Source: Lacticaseibacillus rhamnosus (GTDB lineage Bacteria; Bacillota; Bacilli; Lactobacillales; Lactobacillaceae). From it: a stretch of DNA of 64,000 nt. Of this stretch, positions 33,744 through 42,003 are shown piece after piece. A program made the position numbers and the translations under genes. The stretch is from positions 372,001 to 436,000 of the forward strand of contig NZ_LR134331.1 in the NCBI RefSeq assembly GCF_900636965.1, read 5' to 3'. How positions within the stretch are numbered: the stretch's first letter is position 1; the number at the start of each line of letters is the position of its first letter. The notes beneath the pieces were generated by a model. It had not been told where the DNA came from. It made no database searches and saw only the letters and a program-made list of their open reading frames with translations.

Positions 33744-34307
33744 ATGCCTAAATCGATTGTTATTCCATCCTCCCTCAATGGCAAATACCTTAGAGAAGCT
33801 TGCGAGGCCAAATCAGAAATCGTCTTATTGTCTGGTGTGAATATTGGTAATCTGGGTTCCTTTGTTGAGTATATCCATGCACATCACAAGAAAGCTTACA
33901 TTCACATTGACATCACAGGCGGATTCAGACCAGACGAGGTTGGAATTCAGTTGTTAAAGAATATGTTTCATCTAGATGGCGTTATTTCAACTAATATGCA
34001 CGCATTAACACGTGCACGGGCGATTAAATTAGAAACAATATACCGGCTGTTTTTGTTCGATTCAAGATCGCTGGAACGGGCAGCTGGAGCAATGAGTGAT
34101 GGGCAGTTTTCTGCAATAGAGATTTTACCGAGTGGCTATGCTCTGTCGGAATACGACAAGATCAGAAAATATGCGGGGGATACGAAATTAATTGCAGGAG
34201 GGTTTATACGGTCAGAAAAGAATATTTCCGACATTTTTGCTGCAGGATTTTGGGGCGTTACGACAAGCGATCGTCAACTTTGGCAGTATGGGGTGAATCG
34301 TAGTTAA
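33744..34307 (+). CDS. GlpP-family antiterminator (glycerol-3-phosphate responsive type)
   Basis: A 187-residue protein that follows the GlpP pattern throughout: EIVLLSGVNIGNLGSFVEYIHAHHKKAYIHIDITGGF, GVISTNMHALTRARAIKLETIYRLFLFDSRS, AIEILPSG, KLIAGGFI and GVTTSDRQLW. GlpP proteins bind leader mRNA and prevent termination when they carry glycerol 3-phosphate. Here the gene sits in a sugar operon with no glp genes, and a terminator lies in the operon's own leader. It is therefore probably an autoregulatory antiterminator with a different or related phosphate ligand. The ATG at 33744 has correct spacing to AAAGG. The ATG at 33735 is too close. Confidence 0.82.
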   Translation: MPKSIVIPSSLNGKYLREACEAKSEIVLLSGVNIGNLGSFVEYIHAHHKKAYIHIDITGGFRPDEVGIQLLKNMFHLDGVISTNMHALTRARAIKLETIYRLFLFDSRSLERAAGAMSDGQFSAIEILPSGYALSEYDKIRKYAGDTKLIAGGFIRSEKNISDIFAAGFWGVTTSDRQLWQYGVNRS

Positions 34308-34340
34308 ATATCTACCCATACATGAGGGGGATAGACAAGT

Positions 34341-35870
34341 ATGTCAAAAAAATATTTGATGGGTATCGATAATGGTGGAACGAGTACAAAAGCTGCCATT
34401 TATGATATGGATGGTCATGAGCTAGAAAAGACTACTGTTAATACAAAAATGTTGACTCCGCATCCGTTCTTTACAGAGCGTGATATGAACGAACTTTGGA
34501 AAGCTAATATCTATGTTATAAAACAAACACTCGAAAAGTCGCACATTGATCCTAGAAATATATCGGGAATAGCATGTACTGGACATGGAAACGGCCTGTA
34601 TCTGGTTGATGATAAAGGAAATGCTGTTCGTAATGGCATTATTTCTACCGATGATCGGGCCGCCGCTTATGTGAAAAAGTGGCTAGCGGATCCTTACTAT
34701 GAAAACGAGATTCGTCCCAAGACTTATCAAACAGTTTGGTCTTCACAGCCAGTCGCGCTTTTGGCCTGGTTGCAAGATAACGAACCTGAAGTATTTGAAC
34801 GAACCAAATACATCTTCATGATTCCGGACCTCATTCGGTTTTGGTTAACGGGCGATGCACATTTTGAGATTACTAATGCATCTGGAACAAGCATGTTAAA
34901 TATCAATACGAAAAAGTTTGATCAGGATTTGTTCAAGTTCTTTGGGATTGAACGATGGATGGCTAAGCTGCCACCGCTAGCAAACTCTACCGATCATTGC
35001 GGTAGTATATCAAGAAAAATCGCAAGTGAAACAGGTCTTGTCGAGGGAACTCCGTGTTCGGGTGGGGTATTCGATATTGCGGCTTCCGCGTTGTCAACAG
35101 GATTGGTGCACCGTCACAAACTTGGAATTGTAACCGGAACTTGGTCAATCAACGAGTACATTACGAACAAGCCTAAAGTTGTCAAAGACTTATTTATGAC
35201 TTCAATTTATCCGATAGCAGATCGTTGGTTGATTACGGAAGCCAGTCCCACATCAGCTAGTAACTTAGAATGGTTCATCAATACTTTCATGAATAAGGAG
35301 AAGAGGGCTGCAGAGGATGCGGGATTTTCAATATACGAGTATTGCAACAAGCTTGTTGCAAGCACAAAACCACAGGATAGTGATTTACTATTTTTCCCCT
35401 TTATCTTTGGTGGTAATGCGGTACCGAATGCTAGTGCTGGTTTTGTGGGAGCTACAAAATATCACGATCTTAAATATTTTGTTCGTGCAGTTTATGAGGG
35501 CGTTGTCTTTTCGCATATGTATCACATTGAAAAGTTACGAAGAATTGATGGGCATTTAGACGGTGCTGCTCGTATTGCTGGCGGGATCACCAACTCTCAA
35601 GTTTGGTTGCAGATTTTTGCAAATGTCTTAAAGCAGCCTTTAGAACTTGTTAACGTGAAAGAAAATGGAACTCTTGGGACTGCTATGACAGCGGGGGTCA
35701 TGACAGGAGACTTTAAGAGCGTTGAGGATGCGGCAAACCACATGGTGCATATTAGCCGAACAATTCTTCCTCAACCCGAGTTTGAAGATGTTTATCAAAA
35801 GAAATATGAATGTTATAAGAAAGCATTGACAAACATGGAACCTGTTTGGAATGGACTACAGACGGTTTGA
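34341..35870 (+). CDS. FGGY carbohydrate kinase, L-xylulokinase (LyxK)-like
   Basis: A 509-residue FGGY-family kinase. The N-terminal phosphate-binding loop is GIDNGGTSTKAAIYD. GIACTGHGNGLYL, STDDRAAAYVKKW, QTVWSSQPVALLAWL, the central ASPTSASNLEWF, and a C-terminal AGGITNSQVWLQIFAN followed by GTLGTAM are all in the order known for LyxK and erythritol kinase. It phosphorylates a pentulose or polyol. The GatC-type EIIC in the same operon suggests a polyol or related compound. The exact sugar is unknown. Confidence 0.85.
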   Translation: MSKKYLMGIDNGGTSTKAAIYDMDGHELEKTTVNTKMLTPHPFFTERDMNELWKANIYVIKQTLEKSHIDPRNISGIACTGHGNGLYLVDDKGNAVRNGIISTDDRAAAYVKKWLADPYYENEIRPKTYQTVWSSQPVALLAWLQDNEPEVFERTKYIFMIPDLIRFWLTGDAHFEITNASGTSMLNINTKKFDQDLFKFFGIERWMAKLPPLANSTDHCGSISRKIASETGLVEGTPCSGGVFDIAASALSTGLVHRHKLGIVTGTWSINEYITNKPKVVKDLFMTSIYPIADRWLITEASPTSASNLEWFINTFMNKEKRAAEDAGFSIYEYCNKLVASTKPQDSDLLFFPFIFGGNAVPNASAGFVGATKYHDLKYFVRAVYEGVVFSHMYHIEKLRRIDGHLDGAARIAGGITNSQVWLQIFANVLKQPLELVNVKENGTLGTAMTAGVMTGDFKSVEDAANHMVHISRTILPQPEFEDVYQKKYECYKKALTNMEPVWNGLQTV

Positions 35871-35903
35871 ATTATCTCGTATGAAGATATGGAGGTTTTA
35901 ATA

Positions 35904-36668
35904 ATGGATTTAGGTATTAAAGGGAAGAACGCCATTATTACAGGAGGAGCAACTGGACTGGGTCAGCAATTTGTTCTCGGATTAGCAAAAGAAGGCGCTA
36001 ATGTTGCTTTTACGTACATGAGTGAAAAAGAGAAGCCAGAGCAGACGGTTGAAAAGGTGCATGCAATTAATCCAAGTTTGAAAGCGGTACCTGTTTTAAC
36101 AAATCTGGCCGACGAAACACAGATTGTTAATTTCTTCGATACAGCACTTCAAAGGCTTGGCAGCGTTGATATTGTCGTGAACAATGCGGGTATTTGGCTT
36201 TCAGGAAAAGTGGTGGACATTCCTGCTAAAGATTGGGACTTGACGATGAAAGTCAACCTTCGAGCTCCGTTCTTACTATGCCAGCAATTTGTTCGATATG
36301 CTCTGAAGACGAAGCGGAGAGGTCATATTGTCAATGTGACATCACAAGCGGCTTATTATGGATCAACAACTGGACATGCTCACTATGCGGCAAGTAAAGC
36401 TGGATTAATTGCTTTTTCAATTTCATTAGCTCGTGAAGTCGCAAAAAATGGAATTAATATCAATAATATCGCAGTCGGAGTGATGCATACGCGAATGATT
36501 CAAGCCAATCTTGATAAAGATCCTAATTACTATGTAAACCGTATTCCAATGGGACGTGTCGCGGAACCATCCGAAATCGCAGAGCTAGGAATCTTTCTTG
36601 CATCTGAGCCAGCCAGTTATATGACTGGGGCAACTGTTGATGTTACCGGTGGTATGTTAATGCATTAA
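35904..36668 (+). CDS. Short-chain dehydrogenase/reductase
   Basis: The preferred ATG is 35904, because the upstream in-frame ATG at 35889 is part of the GGAGG ribosome binding site. The 254-residue product has the NAD(P) loop TGGATGLGQQF, NNAGIW, a catalytic Ser in VTSQAAYYG, YAASK as YxxxK, and a C-terminal GATVDVTGG. It probably interconverts a polyol or sugar alcohol and its keto form for the kinase of the operon. Confidence 0.85.
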   Translation: MDLGIKGKNAIITGGATGLGQQFVLGLAKEGANVAFTYMSEKEKPEQTVEKVHAINPSLKAVPVLTNLADETQIVNFFDTALQRLGSVDIVVNNAGIWLSGKVVDIPAKDWDLTMKVNLRAPFLLCQQFVRYALKTKRRGHIVNVTSQAAYYGSTTGHAHYAASKAGLIAFSISLAREVAKNGININNIAVGVMHTRMIQANLDKDPNYYVNRIPMGRVAEPSEIAELGIFLASEPASYMTGATVDVTGGMLMH

Positions 36669-36688
36669 TAAATGGGGAGATAGATAAA

Positions 36689-37687
36689 ATGAAGGCAATC
36701 GCATTTGGTGATAATTTAATTGATGTTTCCATGTTAAAAGTTGGTCTTACTACTCTGGAAAATGCGGGGATTGATGTGACAATCCGAGATTGGTCTCACG
36801 AATCCACTGCTGCACTTCAAGCAGACAATCTGAAGGTTGAGCAGCATGGCCCGGAAGCAGTAAACGTTGACGATTCGCTTTTGAAAGATATTGATCAGTT
36901 TGATTTGATCATTACACAATTTATGCCAATCGGTAAAAAGATTATCGATCGTGCAAAAAACCTCAAATATATCGGAGTTTTACGTGGTGGTATTGAGAAT
37001 GTTGATGCGGAATATGCTAAATCGAAAGGCATTAAAGTTATGAACACGGCTGGCCGCAATGCACGTGCTGTAGCCGAATTTACGGTAGGCATGATTCTTG
37101 CGGAGACACGTAACATTGCGCGAACTCACGCCGCAATGGAAAAAGATATTTGGTTAAAAGACTTTCCTAATAAAGATTACATTCCTGAATTGGGAGGTAA
37201 AACTATCGGTATTGCTGGTTTTGGGCACATTGGCCAGTTGGTTGGGCAGTTCTTGAAAGGCTTTGACGCAAATGTCATCTTTTACGACAAATATGTTGAT
37301 GAACAGAAAGGATTTACAAAAATTGATTCTTTAGATGAATTGATTAAGCGGTCAGATGTGTTAACAATTCACATGCGGGTTACTCCTGAAACAGATCACA
37401 TTATTAATGCAAAGCGCATCGCCGAGTTAAAACCTACCGCTTACTTTATTAATACAGCCCGCGCTGAGTTGGTAGATGAAGATGCCCTGCTGACCGCTCT
37501 TGAGCAGGGAAAGATAAGCGGTGCTGCAGTTGATACATTCAACAACGAGCCATTGCCTCCAGACAGCCGCTTTTTGAAGCTAAAGAATATTACTTTGACT
37601 TCACATTTAGCAGGAAGTACTGCTGACGCTTTTCGTAATACGCCTAAACTCTTTGCTGAGAGATTTATGGCGTCATTGCAAGAGTAG
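36689..37687 (+). CDS. D-isomer specific 2-hydroxyacid dehydrogenase
   Basis: A 332-residue enzyme. It has the NAD-binding motif GIAGFGHIGQLVGQFLKGFDANVIFYD, the substrate/catalytic Arg near YIGVLRGGIENVD, INTARAELVDEDAL, and the C-terminal THLAG-like SHLAGST in place of the catalytic histidine region. The family includes phosphoglycerate, glyoxylate and other 2-hydroxyacid dehydrogenases. Its role in the sugar operon is unclear. It may handle an acid formed after aldol cleavage. Confidence 0.82.
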   Translation: MKAIAFGDNLIDVSMLKVGLTTLENAGIDVTIRDWSHESTAALQADNLKVEQHGPEAVNVDDSLLKDIDQFDLIITQFMPIGKKIIDRAKNLKYIGVLRGGIENVDAEYAKSKGIKVMNTAGRNARAVAEFTVGMILAETRNIARTHAAMEKDIWLKDFPNKDYIPELGGKTIGIAGFGHIGQLVGQFLKGFDANVIFYDKYVDEQKGFTKIDSLDELIKRSDVLTIHMRVTPETDHIINAKRIAELKPTAYFINTARAELVDEDALLTALEQGKISGAAVDTFNNEPLPPDSRFLKLKNITLTSHLAGSTADAFRNTPKLFAERFMASLQE

Positions 37688-37719
37688 CTTGTCACTAAAG
37701 AAGGGCTGGGTGAAGCATA

Positions 37720-38979
37720 ATGCAAATAATTCAGGCAATCGTTAATTTGGGTGCCGCAGTTATGATGCCGATTATCTTCTTCGTTGTTGGGGTAGTGTTC
37801 AGGCTCTCTATAGGAAAGTCATTTAAGGCCGGCATGTTGGTCGGTATTGGATTCACAGGAGTTAGTATGGTAATTAATCTTTTACTAACCAATCTTGGAC
37901 CTGCTTCAAAAGCAATGGTTGCGCGGATGGGATTGCATCTTACCGTTGTCGATACAGGTTGGCCGACTGCTTCAACTATCGGATGGGGAACACCAATTAT
38001 GCCGATTATCGTTATTGGGTTCCTGGTAATTAATGCGGTAATGCTAGTATTAAATCTGACCAAGACGGTTGATATTGATATCTTTAACTACTGGATCTTT
38101 CTTCTGCTTGCTGCCGTTGTATATGCCGCTTCGCATAGCTTTTGGGTCGCGGCATTGACAACATGGATTATCTTTGCTCTGACACTGATAGTCGCAGATT
38201 TGACAGCACCGTGGATAGAGCGACAGTATAAGTCATTAAATTTAAAAGGAATTTCATTTCCTCACCTAACATGCCTTGCTTGGGTACCATTTGGCATAGC
38301 AACCAACTGGGTGATTGAACGCATCCCCGGTCTCAAGAAGATAGACATGCAACCTGAGAAGATCCAGAAGCGTTTTGGGGTCTTTGGTGAGCCATTAACT
38401 TTAGGCTTTATTCTTGGGATAGCGATAGCGCTAATGGCGGGGTATGATATCTCTAAGACCCTGACTTTGGCTATTAATGTTGCAGCCGCTATGGTTCTAT
38501 TACCAAAGATGATTGACATCTTAGTTGAGGGTTTGACCATGGTTCGTGATCATGTTGAAAAACAGCTAAAAAAGTGGTTTCCCAAACGGTCCTTCTATAT
38601 TGGAATGGATACTGCGTTGCTTATCGGTGAGCCATCTGTACTTGCAACAGGTTTGATTCTCATTCCGATCGCAATTATCTTGGCCTTTATTTTGCCGGGC
38701 AATAAAATGTTACCATTTGTGGATCTAGCATCGTTAATGTTCTTGCTGGCACTGGTAACCCCATTTGTTAAACGGAACATGTTCCGGATGGTAATCGCGG
38801 GGACATTAATTTTAATTTGTATCCTTTACGTTGGAACCAGCATTGCACCCGAATATACTCAATCTGCAATTTCCTCAAAGATTCCGATGGGTAAGGGAAT
38901 AACCAGTATGTCCAATATTGTTGGATCTGCAACCACCTGGATCGGATGGGTTTGTGTCAAAATAGGATCGTTGTTTTAA
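37720..38979 (+). CDS. PTS galactitol-type EIIC component (GatC), without partner subunits
   Basis: A 419-residue integral membrane protein with about 10-12 segments. GatC-type features are the N-terminal VNLGAAVMMPIIFFVVGVVF, GIGFTGVSMVINLL, DTGWPTASTIGWGTPIMP, and the internal FGEPLTLGFILG and MDTALLIGEPSVLATG. EIIC-Gat transports galactitol or related polyols, normally with GatA and GatB. Neither is present in this operon. It is the last gene before the terminator at 39026-39064. Confidence 0.85.
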   Translation: MQIIQAIVNLGAAVMMPIIFFVVGVVFRLSIGKSFKAGMLVGIGFTGVSMVINLLLTNLGPASKAMVARMGLHLTVVDTGWPTASTIGWGTPIMPIIVIGFLVINAVMLVLNLTKTVDIDIFNYWIFLLLAAVVYAASHSFWVAALTTWIIFALTLIVADLTAPWIERQYKSLNLKGISFPHLTCLAWVPFGIATNWVIERIPGLKKIDMQPEKIQKRFGVFGEPLTLGFILGIAIALMAGYDISKTLTLAINVAAAMVLLPKMIDILVEGLTMVRDHVEKQLKKWFPKRSFYIGMDTALLIGEPSVLATGLILIPIAIILAFILPGNKMLPFVDLASLMFLLALVTPFVKRNMFRMVIAGTLILICILYVGTSIAPEYTQSAISSKIPMGKGITSMSNIVGSATTWIGWVCVKIGSLF

Positions 38980-39025
38980 AGTGGAATAGTTGAATGCGTT
39001 GGTTTATCAGATTAACGAAGTGCTT

Positions 39026-39064
39026 AAAAAGGAGCCGAGGGGAATGCCACCTTGACTCCTTTTT
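39026..39064 (+). terminator. Terminator of the GlpP/aldolase sugar operon
   Basis: AAAAAGGAG (39026-39034) pairs with CTCCTTTTT (39056-39064), extended by CGAGG/CCTTG inside the stem. Confidence 0.85.
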
Positions 39065-39135
39065 CAGTCCTCAGTGCTTAGTTAAGTAGACATGCGTAGG
39101 CTGTATTGTATGATACTGACCTTAAAAAACTCTAC

Positions 39136-39176
39136 TTCCGGGCCCGGAAAAATATATACTAATGTAAGCGCTAACT
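39136..39176 (+). promoter_or_regulatory. Promoter region with a 14-bp palindrome and a perfect cre
   Basis: A perfect palindrome TTCCGGGCCCGGAA (39136-39149) lies just ahead of a -10 TATACT (39155-39160). A cre TGTAAGCGCTAACT (39163-39176), matching all consensus positions, lies directly downstream. The palindrome stands out as very GC-rich in an AT-rich region. The likely activator is the PRD regulator encoded next, and CcpA would act as a roadblock. Confidence 0.7.
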
Positions 39177-39239
39177 AACGTGTCATACTGGAATTGTCAG
39201 GAGGGCAATTGGGATTGACCTGTAGAAGAGGAGGCAATT

Positions 39240-41108
39240 ATGAACGAGAAGATTAAACAGTTGCTTGACATCTTATTACAGCAAAAAGATTACCTTACTG
39301 CCTTGCAACTATCTGAAATGTTGGGGGTTACAGAGAGGAGTATTCGGAACTATGTGAGAACTTTAAACAGTAGTGAGACACAAGGGCCTCTGATTATTTC
39401 CTCTAACAAGGGGTACCGGATACAAAGAGACTTGTATAACGAAAGTATAGAAAATCGGTTATTCGCTGAGGATGATGCAGAATTGCTCTTTAGAATTGCT
39501 TTTATTCTAGTGAGCCATGTTTCTTTCATTACGTTCGATGACCTTGCAATGCAATTAAATTATTCTGTCGAAAGTATTCGCAGTAAGGTTCAGGTGCTGT
39601 TCTCCAAAATTCATGATATGAACCTTAACGTTGCGTTGGAGTCGCGAATCTTTACAGGTATTCGGATTTTAGGGGCAGAAAATCAAAAACGATTGCTTTT
39701 AGAACAACTAATACCAATTGGAAAAATTGTTAAGGGAGATTTAACCGATTCTACTTTTAAATTGTTAAATGGGGTGTGTGATAAGCAAACGATTGAGAAA
39801 GAAATTGTTAGTATAGACACGGTTTTCTCTCAGCACCATACAACAATGGATTTCATTGTATACGCGAAGATTATCTGTCACATGGTCATTGCGATAAGCC
39901 GTTACAGAGAAAATCATCCGATCAATAGTTCAGAAGTTAAAGATAGCAACAAGGACCATCCTGAATTTCAATTGGCTTCTTCTTTATTAGCAAGAGCCCC
40001 AACAGCAATAAGTAACAAAGCTGAAATAATGGCGCTTACCAACTATCTGATTGCCATGCCATTAAATACCCCAGGTTCGTTCGTGCCAAATATGAATGTG
40101 CTACAGCGTGGTCAATTGGAAAGTTCACTGAAAAGAGCAGAAAGCTATTACGGCATTCCGCTATATTCTAATGAAAGTTATCGGAACCAAATCATAAATC
40201 ATATTATGAGACTTCTAGATCCAATCGAAGAAAGTATACCGGTATTTAATCCATATTCTCAAAAAACAAAGAGAGAATATCTGTTTGCCTATTCGATTGC
40301 TTGTTTTCTTTACGATGAGCTGCAAAACGATTTTGATATACAAGCACCTGAATCGGAGATAGCCTATCTCGCAATTCATATTCAACTTGTCTTAACTGAG
40401 GAGACCAAGAGCACAATTCGGACAGAATTAGTTTTCCAAGGCAAGAAGGCAGAAGGAGAATTGTTTCGATATAAGATCCAGACATATTTTCCAAGGATAG
40501 ATATTGGGGTAGTCACAACGGCAATGGATTTAGCTGATATATCGAAGTATCAATTGATCATAAGATGTGGGTTTCAAGAGTCGGATGACCAGGTAAACGA
40601 TAAGATAATAGAAATTAGCAAAGCATTGAACACTAATGATATAGCCAGAATTCAAAATTTTATTGAGACAGTTGGTACGATGTCTCTGATTCAGAAGCTT
40701 GACTATCATCATATGAATGAGTCTTCGAGTATGGATGCGATAGCATATTTATTGAAAAAATCAGGGTACTTTAACCTTTTCCCGTATTTTAAAAAGAGGG
40801 AATCAATGTCATCTACTGATATTGGACATCTTGTAGCTATGCCTCACCCCTTTTTAAAGGGTTCGGAGACAGCTGCCAAAGTCATCGTAGGAATTAATAA
40901 GACAGCAATTTCTTGGGGACGCCAAAAGGTTAGATTGGTTGTGATATACATTCCCGCGGCTGATCTTAAAACAAACAAAAACTTTTTTAATGATGTTTAT
41001 GAACACACCAATAACTTGGCTGAAGTTCATGCCTTATTAGAGACTAAGACAAAGCGAGAGTTCATCGAGGTTTGGAATAGAAAAGGAGATTATTCGAATG
41101 CTTTATAA
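39240..41108 (+). CDS. PRD-containing transcriptional regulator with C-terminal EIIA domain
   Basis: A 622-residue regulator. Domains: an HTH_11-like N terminus (YLTALQLSEMLGVTERSIRNYVRTL), a second Mga-like HTH (about 85-130, DDLAMQLNYSVESIRSKVQ), a PRD-like region (about 290-400, ending ESEIAYLAIHIQLVL), an EIIB-like segment (about 405-470) in which no clear cysteine loop remains, and an EIIA domain with His536 in LVAMPHPF. It is probably the activator of the following aldolase and fructose-type PTS, and possibly of the operon upstream. Its EIIA domain may be regulatory or may supply the missing EIIA for the GatC-type EIIC. Confidence 0.8.
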   Translation: MNEKIKQLLDILLQQKDYLTALQLSEMLGVTERSIRNYVRTLNSSETQGPLIISSNKGYRIQRDLYNESIENRLFAEDDAELLFRIAFILVSHVSFITFDDLAMQLNYSVESIRSKVQVLFSKIHDMNLNVALESRIFTGIRILGAENQKRLLLEQLIPIGKIVKGDLTDSTFKLLNGVCDKQTIEKEIVSIDTVFSQHHTTMDFIVYAKIICHMVIAISRYRENHPINSSEVKDSNKDHPEFQLASSLLARAPTAISNKAEIMALTNYLIAMPLNTPGSFVPNMNVLQRGQLESSLKRAESYYGIPLYSNESYRNQIINHIMRLLDPIEESIPVFNPYSQKTKREYLFAYSIACFLYDELQNDFDIQAPESEIAYLAIHIQLVLTEETKSTIRTELVFQGKKAEGELFRYKIQTYFPRIDIGVVTTAMDLADISKYQLIIRCGFQESDDQVNDKIIEISKALNTNDIARIQNFIETVGTMSLIQKLDYHHMNESSSMDAIAYLLKKSGYFNLFPYFKKRESMSSTDIGHLVAMPHPFLKGSETAAKVIVGINKTAISWGRQKVRLVVIYIPAADLKTNKNFFNDVYEHTNNLAEVHALLETKTKREFIEVWNRKGDYSNAL

Positions 41109-41964
41109 CATGGTTGATTTACTAAGTGTTGCATATAAAAATAATTTTGCTGTTGGATCTTATAATGTCGCCAATAGTGAATTCGTAGAAGCGATTATTC
41201 ACGCGGCGGAAGCTAAAAATGCGCCAGCTATTATTCAGATTCACCCCAACGAAATCAATTTGGTAGGTGACAATTTCACTGCGTATGTTAGACAAGCAGT
41301 TGATCGAACTCGTGTACCAATGGCCATTCATGTGGACCATGGTGCAACGTTGGGAGATTGCGTACGCGGCATTCATAACGGGTATACGTCAGTCATGATT
41401 GATGCATCGGCAAAGTCTTGGGATGACAATGTAGCACTCACTAAACAAGTTGTAGATGTGGCCCATAGTGTAGGTGTTTCTGTCGAAGCGGAGCTAGGGA
41501 CAATCGGGTCTAACGAACTTTCGACAGAAGGGACCGGGGTCAACAAGATTCTCTACACCGATCCAGAGGATGCAAAGAAATTTGTGAGTTTGACTGGCGT
41601 TGACACGCTTGCTGTAGCTATTGGTACGCGGCACGGGCATTACAGTCATGTTGAAAAACCTGAACTGCGAATTGATTTGCTTGAGAAGATTCATGAGGCA
41701 GTTGACATTCCATTAGTCTTACACGGAGGCTCTGATAATAAAGATGAGGAGATTAAGAAGACGTATCTTCATGGTGTGGCTAAGATCAACCTGTCAACGG
41801 ACATGAAAACTGCATTCTTTTCGCAATTACGCAAGAATTTGGATGAAAATCCTGGTGCTTATGAACCCGATCAGCTGATGCCATCAGCCAGAAAGGCGGC
41901 TCAAGAGGTAGTCGAATACAAAATGGATCTCTTTAATTCTACTGGTAAAGCTGAATTGTACTAG
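41098..41964 (+). CDS. Class II ketose-bisphosphate aldolase
   Basis: A 288-residue zinc aldolase. Its ATG lies 11 bases before the end of the regulator gene and follows AAAGGAG. Motifs are AIHVDHGATLGDCV, SVMIDASAKSWDDNV, VEAELGTIGSNE, LVLHGGSDNKDEE and INLSTDMKTAF. It is clearly a paralogue of SorG (50341-51240), with similar sequence over the whole length. It should cleave the phosphorylated product of the fructose-type PTS encoded next, after a second phosphorylation. Confidence 0.87.
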   Translation: MLYNMVDLLSVAYKNNFAVGSYNVANSEFVEAIIHAAEAKNAPAIIQIHPNEINLVGDNFTAYVRQAVDRTRVPMAIHVDHGATLGDCVRGIHNGYTSVMIDASAKSWDDNVALTKQVVDVAHSVGVSVEAELGTIGSNELSTEGTGVNKILYTDPEDAKKFVSLTGVDTLAVAIGTRHGHYSHVEKPELRIDLLEKIHEAVDIPLVLHGGSDNKDEEIKKTYLHGVAKINLSTDMKTAFFSQLRKNLDENPGAYEPDQLMPSARKAAQEVVEYKMDLFNSTGKAELY

Positions 41965-42003
41965 AGATAACCATCGAGATTTCCAATTGTGGAGGTGAAC
42001 AAG

